Source: Leptospiraceae bacterium (GTDB taxonomy: Bacteria > Spirochaetota > Leptospiria > Leptospirales > Leptospiraceae). Taken from it: a stretch of DNA of 64,000 nucleotides. Positions within the stretch are counted from its first letter, which is position 1, and each line of letters begins with the position of its first letter. The notes beneath the pieces were generated by a model that worked only from the letters and a program-made list of their open reading frames with translations, made no database searches and had not been told where the DNA came from. Of the stretch, positions 8,876 to 16,372 are shown in pieces. Where the stretch lies: positions 62,001 to 126,000 of the forward strand of contig JAKRSH010000034.1 in NCBI GenBank assembly GCA_022402465.1. Reading direction: 5' to 3'. The position numbers were made by a program, and so were the translations under genes.

Positions 8876-9787
8876 CTAAGAAAACTCATCGAATTTAATA
8901 TTTTTTTGCAATTTTTCGACTACCCGAATCAAAGTCACACTCACTCCACCTTCAGAAATTCCTAAAAGATGAGCCACCTCCTTATAAGGAGTCCTAGAAA
9001 GAAAATGACCCTTTTGCTTTCTTTCGATTAATTTACGTCTTTGTTCGTATTTTTTATGAAGAGAGGCTCCGATTTTATCAACGAATGGTAGGTTGGATTT
9101 AGAAGCCTCAACTGGCTCTGCTTTCTGTTGCTCTTTAAGATCTAAGATGCTTAAGTATATAGCGGTTATCTTATCTTCTAATTTGTTGATATCCTCTTCT
9201 TTATTTGAGAGAGAAGTTCGTATGTCTAAGATCCATTTCTTAAGATCGGGGAGCTTGATTTTTGCCTTTTCTAAAATATATTCAATTTCATCTTTTTCTA
9301 ACTGCAGGTAAAATATATAAGACAATTTGAATATTACTCGACTCTCGATTTTTATTTCTTGTAGATTGATGAGGAATTGTTCAGAGATTTCAACCGCCTT
9401 TTCTTTTTCATAGATTAAAGGATCGGCTTCATCTTCAATGGTATTGTATTCTTTACCTTCTGCATTTGTTCTTGTTATAGATTGAATCTTCACTTCTTTA
9501 ATGGTTCTCTTCCAATCAATAAGTAAGTTTCTCAGAACAGAATAGAACCAGGTTTTGAAGCTAGACTTACCTCCAAAACTCTGCAACCTTCTACCAGATT
9601 TAAGTCTCTCGAAAGCATAGATATAGAAATCACTTGCGTCATCTTCTGAAAGATGGAAGACTCGAATTGGGAAATTATAAATATCTTCAGAATAAATTTC
9701 AAAGAATTTTTTTAGAGCGCTGGGATCCCCATTTCCTCCATCGGAAATAAGTTGATTGACCTCTTGTGGACTTAGTAGTTTTTGCAT
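8876..9787 (-). CDS. Sigma-70 family RNA polymerase sigma factor, ECF-like, with long linker
   Basis: A 303-residue protein with sigma region 2 at about residues 25-95 ([16 protein letters not shown], then [18 protein letters not shown] for promoter melting) and region 4 at the C-terminus ([29 protein letters not shown], a helix-turn-helix around 265-293). Between them lie about 160 residues of charged helices, far longer than the 50-residue linker of a normal ECF factor, which may be a regulatory insertion. It heads the operon with the middle protein and CHAT protease and is divergent from the M23 peptidase gene 45 bases away. Confidence 0.8.
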   Translation of the reverse strand: MQKLLSPQEVNQLISDGGNGDPSALKKFFEIYSEDIYNFPIRVFHLSEDDASDFYIYAFERLKSGRRLQSFGGKSSFKTWFYSVLRNLLIDWKRTIKEVKIQSITRTNAEGKEYNTIEDEADPLIYEKEKAVEISEQFLINLQEIKIESRVIFKLSYIFYLQLEKDEIEYILEKAKIKLPDLKKWILDIRTSLSNKEEDINKLEDKITAIYLSILDLKEQQKAEPVEASKSNLPFVDKIGASLHKKYEQRRKLIERKQKGHFLSRTPYKEVAHLLGISEGGVSVTLIRVVEKLQKNIKFDEFS

Positions 9788-9832
9788 TGCAGATGATAGA
9801 ATGAAATATGAGATGGTATCATTTAAGAATCT

Positions 9833-10744
9833 ATGAAATCCTTTACTTTGTTATATTTGCTAGTCTTCCTCATCCATTGCAAGGAATTTTTTCCATCCAT
9901 TCAATCACAGGATAAAAAACATTGGAATTTTACTTGGCCAGTTCACACGGACCAGATTTCAGATAGAGTATCATCTGTTTTTGGTGAATCAAGGTGGGAT
10001 CATTTCCATAATGGGGTTGATATTTCTTCGTATTTAGAAAAAGTCCATTCTATAGGAGAAGGTAAGCTTTTGTATACTCGGTATTCATCGGATGATCCCT
10101 TTCATGAAGAATGGGGTTCTGGTGATACAGTTTGGATAGATCATGGTAAGGGTGCCTATTCAGCATATTATCACCTTCATCCATCCCATGGTAACTTGGG
10201 GATAAGTATTCAAAATGGTCAAGAAATTGGAATCACTGGTAATACTGGTCACTCCAGTGGAGGGCATTTACATTTTGTACTAAGTTTAGAATATGGAAGG
10301 AAAATAGTGAATCCTCTCATCTATCTACCCTCTATCGTGGATGAAACAGCGCCTCTAATTGGTGGACTTTTCGTACATGTAGGTGAGAGTTACACAAATA
10401 TAAATTCCGGAGATAGTATTTCTTTATCCGATACTTTTCCATTTACCGTTTTAATCCAAGACAGTGGTGTGAGAAAGAGCCAAAGATTTGGTGTTCAAAA
10501 TGTCCAATTTAACTTAAATGGGAAACCTGTTCAAAAGAGTAATTTCAACTCCATCCAATTTGAAAATGAAGATTGGCTCAATGAAAATGGATTCAAGTTT
10601 AATGATCTATTTTTGAGAGACAGGTATTTAGTTGGAAATCTAGCCCTTCCATCAGGTGAACATACTATTGAAGTTGTAGCTACAGACTTTCATGGGAACA
10701 TGGCCGTGAAGAGTTTTACTTTCTATGTTACCAGGACTAAATGA
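9833..10744 (+). CDS. M23 family (LytM) metallopeptidase, probable lipoprotein
   Basis: A 303-residue envelope protein. It starts with a hydrophobic signal ending in FLIHC (Cys16), a plausible spirochaetal lipobox. The LytM domain spans about 35-165 with intact zinc ligands: His59 and Asp63 in HNGVD, and His145/His147 in GGHLHF, plus His114 in YYHLHP. Such enzymes cut cross-links in peptidoglycan peptides. Residues 165-303 form a beta-rich C-terminal domain. A broken paralogue of the last third of the protein lies at 13273, about 2.5 kb downstream, so the region has been rearranged. Confidence 0.85.
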   Translation: MKSFTLLYLLVFLIHCKEFFPSIQSQDKKHWNFTWPVHTDQISDRVSSVFGESRWDHFHNGVDISSYLEKVHSIGEGKLLYTRYSSDDPFHEEWGSGDTVWIDHGKGAYSAYYHLHPSHGNLGISIQNGQEIGITGNTGHSSGGHLHFVLSLEYGRKIVNPLIYLPSIVDETAPLIGGLFVHVGESYTNINSGDSISLSDTFPFTVLIQDSGVRKSQRFGVQNVQFNLNGKPVQKSNFNSIQFENEDWLNENGFKFNDLFLRDRYLVGNLALPSGEHTIEVVATDFHGNMAVKSFTFYVTRTK

Positions 10745-11143
10745 TTCTTGCCTCGGCTCAAAGAGAATTTTATCTTTTTACTTTGAAATTTAAATTATAA
10801 GTCAAATCAAATTAGAAATTTGGGACTAAGTTCCTTGGATTTCTCTTGGAAAGCAAGAATACTCAGCTCAACTAGATCCTAGCCCTATACCAGTCTGGCT
10901 TAATCTTTTCTCCTTTTTCTTAAAGAGTTTATTGTAAATAGATAGAGATTTTTCTGAAAGTTTTGCCTTTCTAGCGAACCAGAAGACAATCTTTAAGACG
11001 GCTTTCGACTGTCAAAAGATTGTTGCTGTTTAAATTTTCCTTATCTTCATTCAATAGATTTAAAGGAAGAAGCTTTTCCTTTCGTTAACAAAAAATACAA
11101 TGAAAAAATGCTCTTAATTTGTAATTCTGCATAAACTAAAAAT
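10745..11143. other. Gene-free 0.4-kb stretch
   Basis: No open frame with coding character was found on either strand. An imperfect hairpin lies at 10987-11022 (CAATCTTTAAGAC paired with GTCAAAAGATTG, 11-base loop) without a clear T-run. A TetR half-operator-like TAGATAGA occurs at 10939-10946. The stretch separates two convergent genes and marks the left edge of the accessory region. Confidence 0.4.
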
Positions 11144-11809
11144 TTATGCAGAGTTTATCATGTGTCCTGTCTTTACCAAAATTACGGTTTCTTGCTCAAC
11201 AAATGGATGATGAGTAGAAAGATGAGGACTTCTTATCCAAGTGCCTGCAGGGTAGCGAGCATGCTCATCTATGAATTCTCCTGAAAGGACAAAAATTTCT
11301 TCACCTCCCCAGTGTTGGTGTGGTAAAAACCTTTCACCTGCCGGCCACTTAACGAGAGCAGTACTCTCTGTTTGGTAAGTATGCAATGGCATAACCTTAA
11401 GCCCTCCATGACCTTGGTGCCAGAACTGCTTGGATGTATCAATATTAACAGACTGCAAGTCCTTAGGATTAAAATGACTAAGCTTGACAAATAGAGAACA
11501 TCCCTCAAGGCTTCCAGGCTTATGTTTCGATCCAGGTGGATTTCGTAGATATGATCCAGTTGGATAGCTTCCTTTTTCATCAATAAATTCACCTGATAGA
11601 ACGAATATTTCTTCGCCATATTCATGTATGTGTTCTGGAAAGAAGGTATTGGGAGCATATCGAACAATGCTTGTTGATCGTCCTGTCTCCTTAGCCTCAC
11701 GTTCTAGCATAATTCGATCAACACCAAACGAAGGACTGGCTGACCAGTCCATTTTGTCTGTATTGATAACAATCCTTTTAGTAAAATCTAAATTATACGG
11801 ATATTCCAT
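11144..11809 (-). CDS. Tandem cupin (ChrR-type) protein
   Basis: About 221 residues made of two repeated cupin domains of the ChrR/cupin_7 type. Each carries a metal-binding motif followed by an almost identical stretch: FFPEHIHEYGEEIFVLSGEF near 55-75 and FLPHQHWGGEEIFVLSGEF near 160-180, each then EFIDE...YP.G...R.P. Cupins of this type bind Zn or Fe and act as anti-sigma sensor domains or dioxygenases. There is no ASD zinc-binding anti-sigma domain here, so a free-standing enzyme or sensor is more likely. The ATG at 11809 is preferred over a TTG at 11818. It follows the SDR gene in the TetR cassette. Confidence 0.75.
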   Translation of the reverse strand: MEYPYNLDFTKRIVINTDKMDWSASPSFGVDRIMLEREAKETGRSTSIVRYAPNTFFPEHIHEYGEEIFVLSGEFIDEKGSYPTGSYLRNPPGSKHKPGSLEGCSLFVKLSHFNPKDLQSVNIDTSKQFWHQGHGGLKVMPLHTYQTESTALVKWPAGERFLPHQHWGGEEIFVLSGEFIDEHARYPAGTWIRSPHLSTHHPFVEQETVILVKTGHMINSA

Positions 11810-11821
11810 AAATTTCAAATA

Positions 11822-12589
11822 TTAATTGCGCCCCGCCATAACGCCACCATCAACATTTAAAATCTCACCTGTGATCCAGGAAGCTTTATCAGAAAGAAGA
11901 AATTCAATAGCATTAGCAACATCTATTGGCTGACCGATTCTACCAATTGGATGGAAACTATTGAAACCGCTTAAGGCTGAAGGTATATTAGCTTCCTCTA
12001 TAAAAGACTTATAAATAGTAGTTTGAACAACTGCTGGAGCAACCGCATTAACTCTTATGTTCGAATCAGCAAGCTCCATTGCTAAGTGCTGAGTTAATGA
12101 GTGCAGACCTGCTTTCTGCATAGAATATGCAGAGGATGGTGTAGATTTTACTGCCTGATGTGCCCACATAGATCCTATATTAACAATTGATCCTCCCCCA
12201 TGAGTCTTCATATTTTTCACAACAGCTTGTGTTAGAAAGAAAAATGCCTTATTTATCTCCAATTGTAGGTCATAATCAGTCTCAGTATGCTCTATAAAAC
12301 TAACTGGTTTAAAATATCCTGCTGAATTTACAAGAAATTTGATATGTCTTTTTTCGTCGGCAACCTTCGAAACGAGTTTATCTAGTTGGTTACGGTTATA
12401 GAGATCAGCGACGACAATTTCAATTCTTGAATCCTTAGTCTGGCTTAAATCTATCTTCACATTCTCAAGTTCATCTTGATTGCGCCCAACAATCATAAGA
12501 GGGATACCCTGAGCTACTAGAAGACGAGCGGTTTCTTTTCCCATTCCTGTAGATCCACCTACAATGAGAGCAAGTTCTTTTTGTTCCAT
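11822..12589 (-). CDS. SDR family NAD(P)-dependent oxidoreductase
   Basis: A 255-residue classical short-chain dehydrogenase/reductase. It has the Rossmann motif GGSTGMGKE near residue 11, NSAGYF (NNAG equivalent) near 92, the catalytic SAYSMQKAGL (Tyr/Lys of YxxxK) near 155, and a C-terminal SWITGEILNVDGG. The start at 12589 is chosen because AAAGGAG precedes it; an upstream in-frame start at 12616 would lie inside the operator palindrome. The substrate is unknown. It is followed 12 bases later by the tandem cupin and preceded by tetR, so it probably belongs to a TetR-repressed detoxification or catabolic unit. Confidence 0.85.
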   Translation of the reverse strand: MEQKELALIVGGSTGMGKETARLLVAQGIPLMIVGRNQDELENVKIDLSQTKDSRIEIVVADLYNRNQLDKLVSKVADEKRHIKFLVNSAGYFKPVSFIEHTETDYDLQLEINKAFFFLTQAVVKNMKTHGGGSIVNIGSMWAHQAVKSTPSSAYSMQKAGLHSLTQHLAMELADSNIRVNAVAPAVVQTTIYKSFIEEANIPSALSGFNSFHPIGRIGQPIDVANAIEFLLSDKASWITGEILNVDGGVMAGRN

Positions 12590-12602
12590 AAAATTCTCCT
12601 TT

Positions 12603-12626
12603 AATCTATCTATCAATAGATAGATT
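12603..12626. promoter_or_regulatory. TetR-type operator upstream of the SDR gene
   Basis: A perfect inverted repeat with 11-base arms (AATCTATCTAT and its complement) around a CA centre, lying 13 bases upstream of the SDR start and just downstream of the tetR stop. It shares the 18-base core TATCTATCARTAGATAGA with a second site in front of tetR, so both are likely bound by the same repressor. Confidence 0.7.
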
Positions 12627-12642
12627 GTTTATTTAAAAAAAT

Positions 12643-13188
12643 TTAAATTATTTTTTTTACAAATGACTTTAAAGCATTTAATCGTTTTTTGCCTTCATAA
12701 ACACGATCTAAAACAACAGATCCATTTAACGAACTCATAATTAAATATACAATTTCGTTTACTTCTTTGTCTATTTTAAGTGGCGTAGTTGACAGAATCG
12801 AATTAAGCTTTATCTCAAGTTCGTTGTAAAAACTCTTAATCGCTTTCTTTTCTTTATCTGAAAGTAAATCAATCTCACTCGCTAACATGCCACAAAGACA
12901 GTTGAGATTCTTTGATAAGCTTTCTTCATAGAGTTTGATCAAAACTAGAATTTTTGAAGAGGGGGAAACTAACTTCGCAGTTTCTAGTTCCAATCTTTTA
13001 AAAAAGTTATCCTTATAATCGTTTGCTAATTCTTCTACTAAGGCAGCTTTAGTAGGGAAATAGTAATGAACGCTTGAAGACTTAATACCTATCTCATTAG
13101 CAAGATCTCTAAAGCTAAAAGCATTGTATCCTGCCTGCCTAATGCGCTTACTGGCTATCTCTTTGAGGTTTGATTTTAAATCATTCAC
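12643..13188 (-). CDS. TetR/AcrR family transcriptional regulator
   Basis: A 181-residue regulator with the TetR helix-turn-helix at the N-terminus (FSFRDLANEIGIKSSSVHYYFPTKAALVEEL, about residues 23-53). A helical ligand-binding domain follows (about 60-180) with LNCLCGMLASEIDLLSD in the middle, typical of the YcdC/AcrR-like subgroup. Matching palindromes lie just upstream of this gene and of the SDR gene, so it probably represses both itself and the SDR/cupin pair. The inducer is unknown. Confidence 0.85.
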   Translation of the reverse strand: MNDLKSNLKEIASKRIRQAGYNAFSFRDLANEIGIKSSSVHYYFPTKAALVEELANDYKDNFFKRLELETAKLVSPSSKILVLIKLYEESLSKNLNCLCGMLASEIDLLSDKEKKAIKSFYNELEIKLNSILSTTPLKIDKEVNEIVYLIMSSLNGSVVLDRVYEGKKRLNALKSFVKKII

Positions 13189-13198
13189 AAAATCAATT

Positions 13199-13216
13199 TA
13201 TCTATCAGTAGATAGA
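13199..13216. promoter_or_regulatory. TetR-type operator upstream of tetR
   Basis: TATCTATCAGTAGATAGA begins 11 bases before the tetR start (minus strand). It differs from the core of the operator at 12607-12624 at a single position and is an imperfect dyad about the same CA centre. Its position fits autoregulation. Confidence 0.65.
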
Positions 13217-13272
13217 GAGTCAACGATTTAAACAAATTTTCTTGCGAAATATTAAAAGTTTTTTATTAATTA

Positions 13273-13561
13273 TTGGAAATCTCGCACTTTCATCAGGTGA
13301 ACATACTATAGAAGTCGTAGCTACAGATTTTCATAGGAATATGGTTTATTTTGGATGATCCTCGCGAATTTGAAATCAGAAACCTATATTTGTCTGTGGG
13401 AGCACAGCGATGATGTTAAGTGATACAAGGTAGTCAGAATATATTAAATCCTTGGAGATAGGAAGCAAAACTACAGTCTATTCGATTGTGCACTAGATCA
13501 GAATTTTCGAACAGAAGGGAACACTGTGGTTTTTGTTTATAGAAATGAAAAGATGTGGTAA
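13273..13561 (+). pseudogene. Degraded M23-peptidase paralogue fragment
   Basis: Positions 13273-13344 align without gaps to 10632-10703 of the M23 peptidase gene with 8 differences in 72 bases by my count, six of them synonymous ([23 protein letters not shown] against [23 protein letters not shown]). The frame then breaks. Further coding-like pieces follow in changing frames (DDPREFEIRNLYLSVGAQ, then NYSLFDCALDQNFRTEGN to a TAA at 13559-13561). This is the broken 3' part of a paralogous gene, or the displaced original 3' end of the upstream gene; the synonymous bias favours a once-functional paralogue. Confidence 0.65.
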
Positions 13562-13596
13562 GTTAATCTGAATATAAGATCAATTAAGCTATGCAT

Positions 13597-14310
13597 TTAT
13601 AGATGAGTAATGAATTCTAACCATGATTCTGGTAATAATTCCAACATACTTGATTCAATAACACGGTCAAAACCTGTGATTGTCAAGATTCCATAAACAA
13701 TTAAGAGAAATGCCATAGCATACTTTCCAATTGAATAGATCCATCTTAAGCCTCTTCTGTTATTCTGGACCAATCCTCTGGAAAGGTAGGCAATCCCAAG
13801 CAAAGGAATCGAAGCACTGATTCCGAATACTAACATTATAAGACTACCCATAAAAATCTCACCCTCTTTAGCAACCAAGGTAACTGCAATTCCGAGCGTA
13901 GGTCCCGAACATGGACTCCATATAAATCCCAGGAGAATTCCTAATATTACAAACCCCAAAGATGAATTCGTCCCAATTTTACTTGCAAAATGATTCGATC
14001 TATTTGCTATTCCTTGTAACTTCAAGGCTAATTGATCATTCAAATATGGTATAATTAGAACTAAACCAAATAAAATGAATAAAACAGCACTAAAAATTCT
14101 CAGACCTTCTTGACCTACTCCTGCTACTTTTGTCGTTAGTGCAAATGTAACACCTAAGACTACAAAAGAAAAAATCAGACCAGCAGAGATATAGACTGGT
14201 CCCCACTTATTTTTATTCAGAGCACTTCCTACTATAAATGGTAATGCGGTAATTACACAAGGAGACAAGGATGTAATTAAACCGGCTGCAATAGCAATCA
14301 AGAAGATCAT
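13597..14310 (-). CDS. ccdA: CcdA/DsbD-type cytochrome c biogenesis transmembrane protein
   Basis: A 237-residue protein with six hydrophobic segments. The paired Cys signature is LSPCVITALPF (about residue 18) and IWSPCSGPTLG (about residue 131), which in CcdA/DsbD carries electrons from cytoplasmic thioredoxin across the inner membrane. The gene starts 12 bases downstream of a periplasmic thioredoxin-like gene, with AGGA ahead of the ATG. The pair probably forms an export pathway for reducing power, here under the shared TTGTAAGAA promoter. Confidence 0.85.
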   Translation of the reverse strand: MIFLIAIAAGLITSLSPCVITALPFIVGSALNKNKWGPVYISAGLIFSFVVLGVTFALTTKVAGVGQEGLRIFSAVLFILFGLVLIIPYLNDQLALKLQGIANRSNHFASKIGTNSSLGFVILGILLGFIWSPCSGPTLGIAVTLVAKEGEIFMGSLIMLVFGISASIPLLGIAYLSRGLVQNNRRGLRWIYSIGKYAMAFLLIVYGILTITGFDRVIESSMLELLPESWLEFITHL

Positions 14311-14322
14311 TAAATTCCTATT

Positions 14323-14733
14323 TCACTTCTTGGTATTCTTATCAAGAAAAGATGCAATCTTTTCTGCTCTAGTTTCACCTATCAGTTCATCGATGATTTT
14401 ACCATTTTGAAAGATTGCGATTGTTGTTCTTTGGTTTACTTTAGGACCTGCAAATGTATCTATCGCATCCCAATCATAAGCAAAAATGGAAATTTTTGAA
14501 TTGTATTTTGGCAAGAGAGAATCGAGGGCTTTGAGCTGAGCCATGCAAGCGGGACACCAAGTTGCATTAAATGCTACTGCTATTTTTTTGCCTGATTCCA
14601 TTTGTTGATTGTATTCATTATTATCCAAAGTCGGTATAGAAAATTTATATTTTGCACTACTAGCCATCGCAAAATATGTTCCTGAGCAAAAAAGTAAAAA
14701 CATGGGGATTAATATTTTAAAAATTAAATTCAA
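14323..14733 (-). CDS. Exported thioredoxin-like protein
   Basis: About 136 residues with a signal peptide or N-terminal anchor (MNLIFKILIPMFLLFCSG) and a thioredoxin fold with active site FNATWCPACMAQ (Cys60 and Cys63). The TTG start at 14733 is chosen because AGGAGA lies 7 bases upstream and because the promoter motif at 14763-14789 lies between it and the alternative TTG at 14805. It is co-transcribed with ccdA, so it is the likely periplasmic acceptor of CcdA electrons, for methionine sulfoxide or disulfide reduction. The specific target is unknown. Confidence 0.8.
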   Translation of the reverse strand: MNLIFKILIPMFLLFCSGTYFAMASSAKYKFSIPTLDNNEYNQQMESGKKIAVAFNATWCPACMAQLKALDSLLPKYNSKISIFAYDWDAIDTFAGPKVNQRTTIAIFQNGKIIDELIGETRAEKIASFLDKNTKK

Positions 14734-14762
14734 TGATAATTCTCCTAGTGATTTATTAATAA

Positions 14763-14789
14763 GTCGTAATTTTTGTATGTTTCTTACAA
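14763..14789 (-). promoter_or_regulatory. Predicted ECF promoter of the thioredoxin-ccdA unit
   Basis: On the minus strand TTGTAAGAA (14781-14789) is followed after 14 bases by CGAC (14763-14766), about 30 bases upstream of the chosen start. The same arrangement occurs upstream of four other transcription units between 14.7 and 19.4 kb. Confidence 0.6.
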
Positions 14790-14896
14790 AAAAAATAATT
14801 TGCAAAGTAGCTCAAGCTATTGATATCTTAATCAAAATCTAATGCTCTTATAGATTTGAGTTTAATTCAATTTCTTTTATCGGTTAAATAATTTAT

Positions 14897-15133
14897 TTAA
14901 TCTAATTCCTTATTTTCGTTGGAAGAATCCTTTTTTAGTGATTTAATAATAGCATAAGAACTATAAGTAGAAACTAAAAAAGGAACTAAGTAGGTAAGGG
15001 CTACTTTAAAAATGGGAAAGGATCCCCATTTTCCCAACACAAAAAGTTCATAGTTGTTGATAAGGACTAGAATTGTTCCTACTAACATTGAGGTTTTTAA
15101 ACCACGAGCTATGATCAATCTATTATTGGGCAT
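14897..15133 (-). CDS. nrtS: NrtS-like small nitrate/nitrite transporter
   Basis: A 78-residue protein with two transmembrane segments. The pattern ARGLKTSMLVGTILVLINNY, then KVALTYLVPFLVSTYSSY, matches the NrtS family of small nitrate/nitrite transporters described in marine cyanobacteria. The tail is charged. There is no nitrate or nitrite reductase gene in the window, so the substrate is uncertain; it could instead serve another anion. It lies downstream of the HD-GYP gene on the same strand (65-base gap). Confidence 0.6.
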   Translation of the reverse strand: MPNNRLIIARGLKTSMLVGTILVLINNYELFVLGKWGSFPIFKVALTYLVPFLVSTYSSYAIIKSLKKDSSNENKELD

Positions 15134-15198
15134 AGCCCTCTTTTAAGAAATCTACAAATTTTTCCTTTGAGATACCTCTATATCTGTTGATCATTGAA

Positions 15199-16062
15199 CT
15201 ATGCTACTAACTCCATTTTATTTGGGAATAAAGATATCATAGAATCAATCACTGATGCATCTATATTTGTTTTATATACAGTGGTTTCTGGTTTTGCTAT
15301 TTCTTTAAATTCCAAAGAAAATCCAGTTTTGTTCTTTCTATCTTGGTGGAGAAGAAAATTACCCGTGCAGGCACGGCAGACCCCGACATCTCCGTCAGTG
15401 GTGTGAGAAGTTAATTGTATCGGTGCATCACAGGACGGACAAGTCAATAAAGGAATTCCTTCATCGCTATGCCCCACAATATGTTCAATTTTTTCGAGAG
15501 GAATGCCAAAGAACTTTCTCAAAATTCCTGAATCGAATTGCTTGCCTTCTTCTTCTTTGAGAATAGATATAGCCTTGGAAATAGACATTCCTTTTCGATA
15601 AGGACGAATGGATGTCATTGCATCTAAGGCATCACAGATTCCAACTATTTTTGAAAACAGTGTCACCTTGTCCCAATCCATTTGATTTGGATAGCCATTG
15701 CCACTTGGCATTTCATGGTGCTGTTCAATTACATCTCTTACAAGTGGAGCCAATGGGTGTGCCTGGATGATGTCAATACCAATTTTAGGATGAGTTTTTA
15801 TTATTTCATATTCACTTTCATCCAGCTTGGATTTCTTATTGAGAATAAAGTCCGGAATGCCCACTTTTCCCAGATCATGAAGAAATGCACCTGCCATGAG
15901 TGTGGACAATTCTGTCTGATTGAGACCAAGCTCGATTCCAACTAACTTAGAAAACTGAGAAACCCTCCAAAGGTGTCCAGCTGTATATGGATCTTTCGCT
16001 TCAACGACATTAGCTAATACAAAAAGGGATTTTAAAAGGTCTTTTTGAATATCTAATTTCAT
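15199..16062 (-). CDS. HD-GYP-type phosphohydrolase with C-terminal zinc ribbon
   Basis: A 287-residue cytoplasmic protein. The HD-GYP domain covers about residues 10-190: HLWRVSQFSKLVG, FLHDLGKVGIPDFIL (HD dyad and GIPD), THPKIGIDII, EQHHEMPSGNGYP (degenerate HHE..GYP). Such domains hydrolyse cyclic di-GMP. Residues 208-245 hold two CxxC pairs (CPSCDAP and CRACTGN), a zinc ribbon not typical of the family. There is no membrane or receiver domain. It is separated from the 48-aa membrane protein gene upstream by 3 bases, so it probably shares the TTGTAAGAA promoter. Confidence 0.85.
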   Translation of the reverse strand: MKLDIQKDLLKSLFVLANVVEAKDPYTAGHLWRVSQFSKLVGIELGLNQTELSTLMAGAFLHDLGKVGIPDFILNKKSKLDESEYEIIKTHPKIGIDIIQAHPLAPLVRDVIEQHHEMPSGNGYPNQMDWDKVTLFSKIVGICDALDAMTSIRPYRKGMSISKAISILKEEEGKQFDSGILRKFFGIPLEKIEHIVGHSDEGIPLLTCPSCDAPIQLTSHTTDGDVGVCRACTGNFLLHQDRKNKTGFSLEFKEIAKPETTVYKTNIDASVIDSMISLFPNKMELVA

Positions 16063-16065
16063 AAC

Positions 16066-16212
16066 TTAATCTTTTCGGACCTTCCAATAGTTAGCAGCTA
16101 TTACAAGAAATCCCAATCCAGTTATGGCTGGAGGCAAACCTTGAACTTTCCATCCAAGAAAAATCATCCCAAGACCTAATGTAAACATAATCAAAGCTGA
16201 ACTTTTTTCCAT
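16066..16212 (-). CDS. Small 48-residue two-segment membrane protein
   Basis: A short gene with an ATG at 16210-16212 preceded by AGAGG and ending three bases before the HD-GYP start. The product has two predicted transmembrane segments (ALIMFTLGLGMIFLGW and PAITGLGFLVIAANYW) and a basic tail WKVRKD. No family was recognised. It is the first gene after a minus-strand TTGTAAGAA-N14-ACAC element, so it is probably a real member of the stress regulon, and the HD-GYP and NrtS-like genes may be read from the same transcript. Confidence 0.6.
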   Translation of the reverse strand: MEKSSALIMFTLGLGMIFLGWKVQGLPPAITGLGFLVIAANYWKVRKD

Positions 16213-16262
16213 CTTATACCTCTAGCAGTAATTTTTATAGTTTGATTCTAATTAATTATTAT

Positions 16263-16289
16263 GTGTCAGGTGGAAGATAATTCTTACAA
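16263..16289 (-). promoter_or_regulatory. Predicted ECF promoter (leftward) of the 48-aa protein unit
   Basis: Minus-strand TTGTAAGAA (16281-16289), 14 bases, then ACAC (16263-16266), about 50 bases before the start of the 48-residue protein. It forms the left half of a 25-base inverted repeat with the rightward element, so two -35 boxes face away from a 7-base centre. Confidence 0.6.
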
Positions 16290-16296
16290 AATTAAA

Positions 16297-16323
16297 TTGT
16301 AAGAAGTATCTTTTAAATTACAC
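16297..16323 (+). promoter_or_regulatory. Predicted ECF promoter (rightward) of the YHS gene
   Basis: TTGTAAGAA (16297-16305), 14 bases, then ACAC (16320-16323), about 50 bases upstream of the YHS-domain gene. Together with the leftward element it gives divergent promoters. Confidence 0.6.
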
Positions 16324-16372
16324 AAAAACTCAATCAGTAAATCTGATTGAATTAAAATTAAAGGAATTTCAA

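Noticed and set aside
10939-10946. TAGATAGA resembling half of the TetR operator
   Set aside because: Only one half-site and no promoter context.
11269-11700. Long alternative frame inside the cupin gene
   Set aside because: It is a shadow frame; the other frame has clear tandem cupin motifs.
14734-14805. Upstream TTG start for the thioredoxin-like gene
   Set aside because: It lies upstream of the predicted promoter and lacks a ribosome binding site; the TTG at 14733 has AGGAGA.
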